DNA of 33,327 nt from an uncultured Pseudomonadota bacterium (lineage in GTDB: Bacteria > Myxococcota_A > UBA796 > SXON01), in NCBI GenBank assembly GCA_903844155.1, contig CAIMSU010000163.1, positions 1-33,327 on the forward strand. Direction: 5' to 3'. Positions 22,224 to 30,847 of the stretch are shown here, piece after piece (positions within the stretch are counted from its first letter, which is position 1; each line of letters begins with the position of its first letter). Both the position numbers and the translations under genes were made by a program. The notes below the pieces were generated by a model that did no database searches, was not told the DNA's origin, and saw nothing but the letters and a program-made list of their open reading frames with translations.

Positions 22224-22334
22224 ATGCCATTTAGATATCGTATGTCTTCCTACCGCTGACACGTCCGAACGCGCCCCACCTCGGGGTCTTCTTCACACGC
22301 CGCCCATTCAGGGTGGCACTCCCTGGAGCCCACC
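22213..22334 (+). promoter_or_regulatory. Structured leader L3
   Basis: GCATC-CCATA-GATGC (22213-22227) folds across the stop codon of the preceding gene. It is followed by ATTTAGATATCG, similar to L2's ATCTGGATATCG, and by CGTCCGAACGCG near 22262-22273. A TGGAG site precedes ATG 22335 by about seven bases. It is the third member of the leader family and the most diverged: the segment 3 of L2 is lost here. Confidence 0.45.
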
Positions 22335-23450
22335 ATGTCGATGTTTACCCGTGCCCGTGATTCCGTCCGCAAGATGACCCGTTCTGACTCCTCCTCGTCG
22401 ACCGAGGAGCGAGGTGCCCTGATCTTCCTCTCTCCTTTCCCCGGCCAGAGTACGGGGCAGGATGTGGACCGCTCGAAGGCCGCGCGGGAGATCGGCGTCG
22501 AAGCGGCCGGCGCGGACTGCCAGGCAGACGAAGGGGAGATCGAGCGGGTGAAGGAACTCGCCGCGGCGCTCGCGGACCGCGTGATCGCGGATGAATTCAA
22601 CCGCGAGGCGGAGCACGACCGGATGTTGCTGGAGCGGGTCGGCCGCGCCGAGGAGGATGTTCACGCCCGTCGAGCGGAGAAGGACGAGGCCGAGCGCAAG
22701 CTCGACGGCGCGAGCGAGGAAGAGGCGCAGCTCGTGGCGGTGGACTCTGGCCGATGGCACAGCGTCGTTCGGTGGGGTTCCGCTATCGGCATGGCCGCGC
22801 TGACGGGCCTGGCGCTCGGCTTTACCTGCGACGCCGCCGAGATGACCTTGACCGGCCCGAGGACCGTGCTGACTGGCATTGCGCCGTTCGCAGTCGGGAT
22901 CCTGTACGGCGTGGCCGGTGGGCTCTCGCTCGTAGACTGGGCCCGGGATCAGGCCAAGCGTGCACACGTGTTCCTGGGTGGGCTGGCGTTCGGAGCGCCG
23001 ATGGTCGGGCTCGCGATTTTTCGCGCGACCGAGATGGTACTGAGCCCAGACGTGGCGTTCCGGAACGGCATCCTGACCATCCTGGAAATCGCGGGTGCCT
23101 TCGCCTTGACCATGGCCGGCGACGCCATGCGGGCCGCTCGAATCCGGCGGGAGGAGCAACTGGAGAAGCAATCAGCGATCAAGCAGACGAAGTTGCTTCG
23201 CAAGGCCGAACTCGCGACCGCCGTTGAACGGCTGGCCGAGGCCGACGCGATCCTGCTCGACCTTCAGAAGCAGGTCGGGCAGCGTGAGCGAGCGCACTTC
23301 GCCGGCGAGTCGTTGACGCGTGCGCTCGTGGCGGAGGCGGTGTTCGCGTACCACAACCAGATTCGTGCGAACGTGGCGGCTTCGGCGGGGGGGGCGGAGT
23401 TTGAAGAGCCGGTGGGTGAAGCGGCGGACGGGGCGGGGATGGAGAACTGA
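22335..23450 (+). CDS. Four-helix membrane protein with coiled-coil arms, 371 aa
   Basis: Start ATG 22335 follows TGGAGCCCACC. Residues about 60-135 are a charged, helical segment (ADEGEIERVKELAAALADRV, RAEKDEAERKLDGASEEEAQ). A four-helix membrane core homologous to the 183-aa neighbour follows (VRWGSAIGMAALTGLALGF, LYGVAGGLSLVDWARDQ). The C-terminal arm is again coiled-coil-like (RKAELATAVERLAEADAILL). Tandem duplication including the leader is the likely origin, with the arms gained here or lost in the neighbour. The arms could couple the membrane to cytosolic partners. Confidence 0.72.
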   Translation: MSMFTRARDSVRKMTRSDSSSSTEERGALIFLSPFPGQSTGQDVDRSKAAREIGVEAAGADCQADEGEIERVKELAAALADRVIADEFNREAEHDRMLLERVGRAEEDVHARRAEKDEAERKLDGASEEEAQLVAVDSGRWHSVVRWGSAIGMAALTGLALGFTCDAAEMTLTGPRTVLTGIAPFAVGILYGVAGGLSLVDWARDQAKRAHVFLGGLAFGAPMVGLAIFRATEMVLSPDVAFRNGILTILEIAGAFALTMAGDAMRAARIRREEQLEKQSAIKQTKLLRKAELATAVERLAEADAILLDLQKQVGQRERAHFAGESLTRALVAEAVFAYHNQIRANVAASAGGAEFEEPVGEAADGAGMEN

Positions 23451-23467
23451 TCGGGCGAGACGGATGG

Positions 23468-23514
23468 GCCCGCATTGGCATCTCCAAGATACTCATGGAG
23501 TACCTATTGCGGGC
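23468..23514. terminator. Nested hairpin between convergent genes
   Basis: GCCCGCA (23468-23474) pairs with TGCGGGC (23508-23514), enclosing an inner CTCCA/TGGAG stem (23482-23486 with 23496-23500). It lies between the 371-aa membrane gene and the converging kinase gene, overlapping the last kinase codons. It is a plausible bidirectional stop, without a T-run. Confidence 0.42.
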
Positions 23515-25430
23515 TGCGACTGTGGCGCGGTACAGCTGGTCACGGTGAGCGTCGGCCGGTCCGGCGTTGGAGCCACCTCACAGCGCCATCGCGCCTCGGG
23601 GTCGTAGCCCTCGCACCCGTAGAACTCCATGACCCCGGGCTCGGCGGCCGGCCGGTTCTTGTGAGAGCAGATCTGCCAGGGCTTGGTCTCCAAAACTCCT
23701 GACCCTGACGAGGTCCCTGCTACGAGGATGTCGGGTGACACCGGAGGCGATGCGACCGTGAGTTCGGCTGCGGGGGCCGATCCAGAGCCTGTACGTGGCG
23801 CGAGAGTAATCGGCGCGCCGGGCGCTGCCGAGGCCCGCTCTACGACAAGTTCCACCGCGGGTTCGGAGCGGGGCTCGGCGATCGGTGCGACACTCCCAGC
23901 CGGCGGCGCGCTTGTCGACAGGGAGTCGACCCCTGCTTTCGTCTCGGTGTACGTGTGCTCGAAGAACGCAAAGACGCCCCCACCGAACACGAATCCAAAA
24001 ACGGCGCCCCAAAACACAAGTGTCCAGACGACGATGACCACCCACGCGACGCGGGGGCCGACTATCGAGACTAGTGTAGCGTAGCTTCGGTCGTAGCTCT
24101 CCTTGAAGGCCGCGAGTGCAGGCGAGCCCCTGGTCGTCGAGTCGTAGCCCTCCTTAAAGGCCGCGTAGCCCTCCTTAAAGGCCGCCGCGAACCCACTGCC
24201 CGAATCAGGCGAGCCCTCGGCAGTCGAGAGGCTCTGGCTCTGATCTCCGGACACCGGCGCCGCTACGGGGCCAGGCGGAGTGAACCAAGGGGCTTCGTCC
24301 GGCGAGATGTCCGCGACAGGCGACAGACCGAACGTCAAGGGCACCTCCGCGGGAGATGAGGGTGGCCGCTGGGGGCTGGGGACTACCTGAGATGGGATCG
24401 GTGAACTTGGCCGTCGACTCGGGCCCGACGGCGCGGGAGGTCTGGTCGGCGCAGGCGCGAACAGCATCGGCTGGCGGGCCTGGCCGTCTGCCGGTTCCTC
24501 GGGAAGGAGCGGTACCTCGTCACTAAACCGGCATTCCTTCTCGGGCGGCGCCTCGCAGATCCTCTGAATGGCATCGAGCAGCCCAGGTCGAAGCGTGCGC
24601 AGGGCGCGCATCTTCTCTGAGGCAAAGCACGTAAAATCCGCCTCCCGAAACAACAGCAGCGTGTCATCGCCGTATGCCTCCCAAAGATCGGAGTCATCGG
24701 CCAGCAGGAGCAACGAAGCGTAGATCACCAACGCGGGAAGCACATCCGCGTGCAGCACCTTTCTCCCAAGCTCGCGTCGGCGAGGATGCGAAAATCCGGC
24801 CACCCCGAAAATGCTCTCAACATTCCCCGACATCTCCGGCACTACGACAGAATCGTAGTCGACGAGTCGAACTAACGGCCCATCCGCGGCGTAGGCTACG
24901 AAGATGTTGTCCGGCTGCAGATCACCATGAGCTATCTTTCTGGACTCCAGATCATGGATGACGGCAGCCCAACTCGCAGCAAGTGCGCAAAGTGCCCCCC
25001 TATCTTTGCGGTGATCCTCGATGAACATGCCCAATGGGACATCCGCAACCCACTCCATGACGACCACGGGAAGCACGTCGCGTCGCATACGCAGGCCCGC
25101 ATCATGGTATCTCGCTGTCACAAAGGAACTCGGCATTCTTACTTGACGGATGTGCTCTTCGATCAGCCGGTACTCGGTCGCTCGCGAAGTAGCGGACCTG
25201 AATACACGAACTGCGACATGGCCAAGCCCGGCGCAGCATGCGCATCTGTGCCCCGTAGTGTCGCGGCTCGGCAACGCATACTGCACGACGACCGCCGACT
25301 TCCCGGACCCGTCCAGACTGACTTGGCCGGTCGCCGGAGTCGCCCCCTGCAGGCACGCGGGAAGGAGTCCCCCCGCCGCCAACGCTTCCAGGATGGCAGC
25401 GTCTGTGAATACATCAGCGTCGTCGAGCAT
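23493..25430 (-). CDS. Transmembrane protein kinase of TerY-P-type triad
   Basis: A 645-aa protein from ATG 25430 (site AGCGGAG); a GTG at 25463 would add 11 residues. The kinase domain has catalytic loop HGDLQPDN (168-175) and VDYDSV in place of DFG, but the usual VAIK lysine reads VAVR, so activity may be atypical. A Pro-rich linker follows, then three AFKEGY/AFKESY repeats (about 416-446), one membrane helix (about 461-490) and an outer part with Cys near CSHKNR, YGCEGY and RCEV. Kinase, PP2C phosphatase and VWA protein in a row are the known TerY-P triad of stress and tellurite-type systems. The AFKEGYD motif recurs in the small protein at 32737. Confidence 0.82.
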   Translation of the reverse strand: MLDDADVFTDAAILEALAAGGLLPACLQGATPATGQVSLDGSGKSAVVVQYALPSRDTTGHRCACCAGLGHVAVRVFRSATSRATEYRLIEEHIRQVRMPSSFVTARYHDAGLRMRRDVLPVVVMEWVADVPLGMFIEDHRKDRGALCALAASWAAVIHDLESRKIAHGDLQPDNIFVAYAADGPLVRLVDYDSVVVPEMSGNVESIFGVAGFSHPRRRELGRKVLHADVLPALVIYASLLLLADDSDLWEAYGDDTLLLFREADFTCFASEKMRALRTLRPGLLDAIQRICEAPPEKECRFSDEVPLLPEEPADGQARQPMLFAPAPTRPPAPSGPSRRPSSPIPSQVVPSPQRPPSSPAEVPLTFGLSPVADISPDEAPWFTPPGPVAAPVSGDQSQSLSTAEGSPDSGSGFAAAFKEGYAAFKEGYDSTTRGSPALAAFKESYDRSYATLVSIVGPRVAWVVIVVWTLVFWGAVFGFVFGGGVFAFFEHTYTETKAGVDSLSTSAPPAGSVAPIAEPRSEPAVELVVERASAAPGAPITLAPRTGSGSAPAAELTVASPPVSPDILVAGTSSGSGVLETKPWQICSHKNRPAAEPGVMEFYGCEGYDPEARWRCEVAPTPDRPTLTVTSCTAPQSQPAIGTP

Positions 25431-26691
25431 CTGGGCTCCGCTCAGAACTCCCGATGACAGCACGCTCGAAGCGCTCCTGGCGTTCGCGCAACTCCGCTAC
25501 CTGCTGCTCCAGTTCCATCAGACGACGCTGGATGACGAGAACCCGATCTTCACGGTGCCATGACCACCCTGAGACAAGGCTGCTAAGCAGCCGAGCGACA
25601 CAATGTCCATACCTACGAACAAGCGTCACGGGGGTCACGAGCGCACCACGGACGCGGGCGGCTGCGACTGCCCAGTGAATCGCCTCCGGGCCGCTCTCCA
25701 CATGCTGCTCGGTTGGCGCACCGGGGTACGAGGGCGTCTCGCTGCTCGCAGTGCCCGCGAGAATGCTGCCCGTGGTCAGGCTCGGTAGGTTCACGCCCCG
25801 CCGCTCCCCTTCGCGGGCCACGTCCTCATCACCCGAACCTACTGCTTCCCCGACATCCACCATCAGCACGCCGACGTCATCGTCGTGCAGGCGAATGGGG
25901 CGCGACTCCCGCCATGCCGCGATCAGTCCAGCCGGGTCCGCACTCTGCGTGAGGTCATCTATGATGGATGCGGCGCTTCCAGCCGCCGCGTGCTCCAGGA
26001 GGAACTTCGCCATTGCGTCCGTGGCTAGCAGCAATCGATCACCCGCCCGCACCTCGAGAATGATCGAGCGCGGGATGGTTCGTGCCCGCTCGTCAGCCGA
26101 ACGTTCCAGAAGCGGAAGCGTCGAAAAGCAATCCGGAGCGTCATCGAACTGGTCGGGCCATTCCATGGGAAACGACACGACAACCGTGGAGTCCCGAATC
26201 AGGAAGAAGCAGGTGTCCCCCACCCCAATCACGGTGCATGTGAGCCCACCAGTTGACGGAGTCAGCGCCATCGTCAGCAGCGTGCTCCACGCTGGCGTGC
26301 TTCGACCGGACCCCAATGCGCGATTGGCCTGCCACAATTCGAGTGGTCGACCGAGCCATTCATCGCGCTCGGCTTCTAAGGTCGGAAGCGCGACCGCGAC
26401 GGCCTCGTGCACCAACAAGCCTGCCCAGACGCCAGAATCGACGCCGGCGGTCACTCCATCGGCGGCGGCGTACCGCATTGACGCGTCGTCCCCTAAGACC
26501 CGGTCTTCGTTTCCCTCGGCTGACTTGTCGCTTGCAGGGCATGTAAATGCCCAATGGCGGGCGACTCGCGGGACGGGTGCCTGCACTGTCCCATCCGCCG
26601 CGCGAGGCCCCCCGAACGCCGTCCCGCGCACGAACTGCGCCGGTGGACGCCCCCGAAGCGCCGGCTTGACGGCCCTGGATCGGCGGATCAT
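25414..26691 (-). CDS. PP2C-type protein phosphatase of the triad
   Basis: A 425-aa protein; ATG 26691 overlaps the VWA stop by ATGA, which is preferred to the longer frame at 26772. PP2C landmarks are NEDRVLGDD with the metal-binding Asp (62-64 region), AAADGVTAGV (76-82), VIGVGDTCFFLI, LLLATDAMAKF and HDDDVGVLMVD. Beyond the phosphatase lies a variable linker and a C-terminal coiled coil (IQRRLMELEQQVAELRERQ). It should reverse phosphorylation by the downstream kinase. Confidence 0.87.
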   Translation of the reverse strand: MIRRSRAVKPALRGRPPAQFVRGTAFGGPRAADGTVQAPVPRVARHWAFTCPASDKSAEGNEDRVLGDDASMRYAAADGVTAGVDSGVWAGLLVHEAVAVALPTLEAERDEWLGRPLELWQANRALGSGRSTPAWSTLLTMALTPSTGGLTCTVIGVGDTCFFLIRDSTVVVSFPMEWPDQFDDAPDCFSTLPLLERSADERARTIPRSIILEVRAGDRLLLATDAMAKFLLEHAAAGSAASIIDDLTQSADPAGLIAAWRESRPIRLHDDDVGVLMVDVGEAVGSGDEDVAREGERRGVNLPSLTTGSILAGTASSETPSYPGAPTEQHVESGPEAIHWAVAAARVRGALVTPVTLVRRYGHCVARLLSSLVSGWSWHREDRVLVIQRRLMELEQQVAELRERQERFERAVIGSSERSPDARRR

Positions 26692-28343
26692 AACTGTAGA
26701 GGTCCCCGGCTCGCGAACCGCAGGACCGCAGTCAGATGCGTCACTGCCGCGCCGAATACGAGTCCCCGGCACCCGTTTTGGACCACCACCGACCCTTTCA
26801 GCGAGTCTTTTGCGTGGTTCGCCATCCAGTCAGGTAGGTCGGAGCTGATGTCGAACATCAGCCTACATTCTGGAGTCATTCGCTCAACGTCGGTCGCATT
26901 TGGAAATTGAATCGCAGAATCCTGCGATTGCTTACTCACATGGTAGGTCAGAACGATGCCGTTCCCGAACTCCGTTTGAATCGCCTTGAACGCGTTGGCA
27001 GCGGCGCGTGTCCTGTCCTCAGTCCCCGCATCGGGAACTCCATCGGTGATGTTGATGAGAATCGGTGGAAGCGACTCCTTATGTTCCGCAGCCCATGGGT
27101 CACACCATTTCCAGGCTAGTTCTATTGCCGCGCCCATCGGGGTCCCCGGAAATCCGCCCGACTCGTCGGAGGGAGATGGCGCGATCCACTGCCCGTTTTC
27201 CTCCTTGTTGGCGGCCATGACGCTCAGAGGAACCAGTGTGGCGCCAGTCGTAGCCCACGACTGTAGCTTTGGCCCCCACGCAGACGCGGGCGTGGCCCCA
27301 TATCCGATCACTCCCACCACCAGGCGCGGCTGCACGACTTTTTGCCTGGTACACATGTCCGCGATGTCTTGAAGTGCAGCGTTCACCGCGCCCGTACAGA
27401 TGTCTCGCAGGGTTTCACCTCCCACCGCGACATGGTCTTTCATGGAGCCAGACTGGTCGATCAAGATGACCACACAGCCAGGATGACGAACGCTGAAGGG
27501 GTTGATGTCCGTGCGTATTTGGCGCCCGGCAGCGACTGTCCGGCCGGGCGGTGGCGGCGCGCTCGCAATGGTCGCCCGGAGCGCGGCCAGCATTAGCGGG
27601 TCCCGCTGCAGCGCGTGAGCATCCCACTGCAGCGGTGCTCCTTCTGCGTCAGGACCAACCATCCGCATCCACGCACCTCTTTGCGCTTCTGGGAGGCGGT
27701 GCGCATCACTCCCGAGCTCCTCACGCAGGGCGGCGGCACAACCGCCGTCGAGAATGAGTCGCACCATGTCCACATGGTCACTCGTTGCCGCGAGGTAGAG
27801 CCGAATGGCTCGAAACAACGATTCCATCGTAGTAATGGGAATCCGTCTCCCGTCGTTGGTCGGAACGGAAAGGTGCGGCCACGCATCATTCGGCGCAATC
27901 AGCCAGTGGTTGCCCAAAGTGCTCAGATGCTTTGCCTTAGCACCAAGCGGATCGTCCAGCTTTCCGGTGAGCTTACCCTCGGACGTCATGGCGGCTACGA
28001 TCACGAGCGGAAAACGAGCCTCCAGTGGTACATCATGCAGTATCGCGGCCCCCAGGACTGCTCCATGCCAGCTCCGGCCTTCAAATGTCCCGTTGCTCGG
28101 AATCTCGACTTCGACCGTGAATCCGTGTCCAGGTTGCGCCTGGAGTGGAAGGAAGTGGAGGACATCGTCGAAGCCCTTGATGTCCTGTCCCCCAAAGCCA
28201 CCTGGAACCGAGTAGTGTCCGTTATAGTAGGCTCTATTATCGCCCCTCCGGACCTGCAGCTGACCATTTTTCCCAACAGTGTTCATTCTACGTGTCGTCA
28301 GCGAAAACACGCCTGCGGTAGTCACAAGGTGTACAGCGCTCAC
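26688..28343 (-). CDS. Lon-protease-like plus VWA (TerY-like) protein
   Basis: A 551-aa protein starting at GTG 28343 (GTGA overlap, GGAG seven bases before). The VWA part begins near residue 285: VVILIDQSGSM gives the DxSxS metal site (296-300), with later ITDGVPDAG. The N-terminal 150 residues read like a Lon (S16) protease domain: EVEIPSNGTFEGRSWHGAVL places Ser91 where the catalytic Ser sits, AAMTSEGKLTGKL matches the AMTGEITLRG strand, and GAKAKHL places Lys136 or Lys138 as the partner. Lon-like plus VWA in one chain, next to a phosphatase and kinase, is an unusual form of the TerY protein. The Lon call rests on motif order only. Confidence 0.78.
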   Translation of the reverse strand: MSAVHLVTTAGVFSLTTRRMNTVGKNGQLQVRRGDNRAYYNGHYSVPGGFGGQDIKGFDDVLHFLPLQAQPGHGFTVEVEIPSNGTFEGRSWHGAVLGAAILHDVPLEARFPLVIVAAMTSEGKLTGKLDDPLGAKAKHLSTLGNHWLIAPNDAWPHLSVPTNDGRRIPITTMESLFRAIRLYLAATSDHVDMVRLILDGGCAAALREELGSDAHRLPEAQRGAWMRMVGPDAEGAPLQWDAHALQRDPLMLAALRATIASAPPPPGRTVAAGRQIRTDINPFSVRHPGCVVILIDQSGSMKDHVAVGGETLRDICTGAVNAALQDIADMCTRQKVVQPRLVVGVIGYGATPASAWGPKLQSWATTGATLVPLSVMAANKEENGQWIAPSPSDESGGFPGTPMGAAIELAWKWCDPWAAEHKESLPPILINITDGVPDAGTEDRTRAAANAFKAIQTEFGNGIVLTYHVSKQSQDSAIQFPNATDVERMTPECRLMFDISSDLPDWMANHAKDSLKGSVVVQNGCRGLVFGAAVTHLTAVLRFASRGPLQL

Positions 28344-29410
28344 GTCGCGCTCCAGCGGGTCTGAGTCTCAAGCTGGATGCCCTCCGCGTATGATGCTGCT
28401 CTCATGACTCGCGGTTCACTACCAGCCCCCACGCGGACCCATGGACTCCATTCGTTTTCATCGCTCCGGCGCCAACGAATGTCGATGGCGCGATCCCAGG
28501 CGTCTTCAGGTGATTCGTCCCAATGTGGCTGAATGTCCCATTTATCGCCAGGTTGAGGCACGAAGATGATCGTCCACCCGTTCGGAAGCGTTTTTTTGAA
28601 TGTTGGCTCGGTCTCCTCGTCTTTCGCCGCTGCGGCCCATTCGCCGTAGCCCGCGTCGATGAGTCCGTCTCCGGGACCGAGGTTCCCCACCTCCGCCCAC
28701 AGGAGACGCGCCTCAACGCCCTCCTGCACTTTCTCCCAAAATGGTCGCTCTCCGCGCCTTCGAGAGGGCACTGCTGCCCCCTTCGCCTCCCGCTCCGCTA
28801 CCGCCCACTCGCTCAACCGCAGCACCGCCACCTCCGAGAGCATCTCAAGTGTGCGCCGCAACGGCTCCGGCAGCCCGCCCCCCTCAAGCGCGAAGCGCCG
28901 CTCGGCCACTGACGGCGCCGAAGGGAAAGCATCTGGCCCCATCTCCATGAGCGTCCAACAGGTGTCCAGCACCGACTCCGCTGACTTCCGATGCTCGGGG
29001 CCAAGGTCCTCGACCACCGCCGCCAGGGTCAGGACGTCGTGCAGCCAGGCGAACCCCTCCATGTCAGGATCCTCGTCCGGGCTGGTACTCGCGGTCGCCG
29101 CGATGACGAGGTCGCTACCCCGTGACGCCAAACCCTCGAAGGACCGCCCCGCAAGCCCGGCGTTCACCTGGGCGGCGAGTTGGGCGTGGAGCTTCTGCAG
29201 CTTCTCTGCCGCGTGCGCGTCCATCGGCAGCGGTCCCGGCGGCTCCGGACCATCCGGATCTGGTTCATCGACGTCAAGTGCGCACGGGATGCGGATGCAG
29301 AGATCCAGCTGGGCCAGAGCCTCATCAAGCGCGGGCGTCGGGCCGACAGCATTCCTGCGGATCTGAAGGGCCTCGATGAGGTACTGGCGATGGGTCATGG
29401 CGGGTCTCAT
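28340..29410 (-). CDS. Hypothetical protein, 356 aa, triad-associated
   Basis: An ATG at 29398 is an equally possible start. The first 240 residues are helical (HAAEKLQKLHAQLAAQVNAG, FAWLHDVLTLAAVVEDLG). The last 100 are Trp-rich and beta-like (PNGWTIIFVPQPGDKWDIQP, IDIRWRRSDENEWSPWVRVG). It overlaps the VWA start by GTGA, so it belongs to the signalling operon and may be a partner or substrate. No family recognised. Confidence 0.68.
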   Translation of the reverse strand: MRPAMTHRQYLIEALQIRRNAVGPTPALDEALAQLDLCIRIPCALDVDEPDPDGPEPPGPLPMDAHAAEKLQKLHAQLAAQVNAGLAGRSFEGLASRGSDLVIAATASTSPDEDPDMEGFAWLHDVLTLAAVVEDLGPEHRKSAESVLDTCWTLMEMGPDAFPSAPSVAERRFALEGGGLPEPLRRTLEMLSEVAVLRLSEWAVAEREAKGAAVPSRRRGERPFWEKVQEGVEARLLWAEVGNLGPGDGLIDAGYGEWAAAAKDEETEPTFKKTLPNGWTIIFVPQPGDKWDIQPHWDESPEDAWDRAIDIRWRRSDENEWSPWVRVGAGSEPRVMRAASYAEGIQLETQTRWSAT

Positions 29411-29464
29411 AGAAGGTGCTGACGCACGAGCGGGCGTCGTTCGGACGACCTCGGCGTTTTTGGT

Positions 29465-30070
29465 TTACTTCTTCTTCTTGTACAGGTCGTAGGCGTTCTT
29501 CACCGGAGCGGTGACCGCTGGTGCCAACGTGGTGGTGAGCTCATGCGGGCTCCAGTGCGCCGTCCGAATCGCAAGCCGCCCGGTGCCAGATTTCAACGGA
29601 TCTGCGACCTCGAGCATGTCAACGGCAAGAAGGACATTGGCCCATTCCAGCCTGGCCTCAAAACGCTGGTATTCCCGGAATTTGTCGAGGGCTCGACCAC
29701 TCCAGGGGGAACCCAGGCCCGGCTCCCGACAGGAGCGAACCGCGGCCTCGTACCTCGGTGCATAACCGTCGTCGTGAATCCCCTGGATGGTTGACCAGAG
29801 GGCCCGGTTTTCCCACAGACGCTCAAGCGGGCGAAGGGCCCGCAATGCACGAACGGCGGCTCCTACGTCCGCTCCTACGTCCCGTCCCCGTTCCCCGAGT
29901 TCCCACCGCGCCACGCCGGACGTCTTCTTCCCCATAATTTCGATCGCCCGATCGAATGCCCCCGCGTCCTCCGCGACAAAGTGGCGCAACGTGTGATCGA
30001 CCATCTCGTAGCCGCCGGCCTCAAACGGGACGACTTCCCCAAGGTACAGCGGTGCTGGTGGCTTCGCCAT
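29465..30070 (-). CDS. Hypothetical protein, 201 aa, triad-associated
   Basis: The start overlaps the sigma-factor-like gene's stop by one base (TGATG). It is mostly helical and soluble, with a basic KKKK C-terminus. A mid segment ERLWENRALWSTIQG and a later LEWANVLLAVDMLEVADP are conserved-looking hydrophobic helices. Its placement directly after a sigma-factor-like gene fits an anti-sigma or adaptor role, but there is no membrane helix or zinc motif to support it. Confidence 0.62.
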   Translation of the reverse strand: MAKPPAPLYLGEVVPFEAGGYEMVDHTLRHFVAEDAGAFDRAIEIMGKKTSGVARWELGERGRDVGADVGAAVRALRALRPLERLWENRALWSTIQGIHDDGYAPRYEAAVRSCREPGLGSPWSGRALDKFREYQRFEARLEWANVLLAVDMLEVADPLKSGTGRLAIRTAHWSPHELTTTLAPAVTAPVKNAYDLYKKKK

Positions 30071-30795
30071 CAGTCCACCTCTTCATCGCTGGCCATCACA
30101 AGCAGCGCGTGAGCTCGGCCGAGGTTCTGGTCGAGCCAGGTCACCGCCTTACGCAGTTCGTCATCGGTCGCCTCCTCCCGAGGAGGCCGAACCCGGAAGG
30201 TCACACGCAGAAACCGCTTCCACTCCACCTGATCTTCGAAGTCCGTGCTTCCCACATACGTCTTTCTGGATTCGCTATGAACGGTTTGCGCGATCTCGCT
30301 CCAGGGCTGCCCTCGAAACGGGTCGGACTTTGCTGCAGCGGCACTCTCAAAAAGCTCATCTCGAAGCCAGCGTGGCACCGAGACCGAAATCACGAGCAAC
30401 CTGTGAACAGGCCCGAGCAAGGCGATCCGTTCCTGCAGCGCCCGCAAGCGCCAATCTTCCTCAGTACCAGCAAGCTCCACCTTCGGGAGTCCCGGTGCCC
30501 GGCCTCCAACCGGGGGGCGGAGCAAATCGGCTTCCAGACCGATTCTATTCGCTTCGCGTTCATGCTTCGTGACCACATTCCGAACGCAGAAGGCCAGAAG
30601 CGTCCACGCCTGCGCCTGGACGTTCTGCGCGGGCATGGCAAACCACGCCGGGGCACGCTTGATGAACAAAATCACCGCGTCAGCGGCAATGTCTTCCGGA
30701 TCCAGACGCGGGCGACTGCACGCCCTGCACAACACCTCCAGCCGAGGTGCGAACGCCTCCAGAAGGAGCCAGCCATGTTCGGTGGTGTAGGGCAT
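30070..30795 (-). CDS. ECF-type sigma-factor-like protein, 241 aa
   Basis: The N-terminal part resembles sigma region 2: LDPEDIAADAVILFIKR (31-47), then AWTLLAFCVRNVVTKHEREA (about 63-82), matching the usual D-EDI-Q-T-F and W-L-x-IARN-x-D-x-R pattern. A middle ALQERIALLGPVHRLLVIS and PWSEIAQTVHSESRKTY could form region 4 with its helix-turn-helix. It is longer and more diverged than normal ECF factors. It likely directs transcription of the signalling operon or of the plasmid's stress genes. Confidence in the fold is moderate. Confidence 0.55.
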   Translation of the reverse strand: MPYTTEHGWLLLEAFAPRLEVLCRACSRPRLDPEDIAADAVILFIKRAPAWFAMPAQNVQAQAWTLLAFCVRNVVTKHEREANRIGLEADLLRPPVGGRAPGLPKVELAGTEEDWRLRALQERIALLGPVHRLLVISVSVPRWLRDELFESAAAAKSDPFRGQPWSEIAQTVHSESRKTYVGSTDFEDQVEWKRFLRVTFRVRPPREEATDDELRKAVTWLDQNLGRAHALLVMASDEEVD

Positions 30796-30847
30796 CGACG
30801 GCCACGCTCTATCCGGAGCCTGCTGGGACGGCCAGACGCCCCGACCC

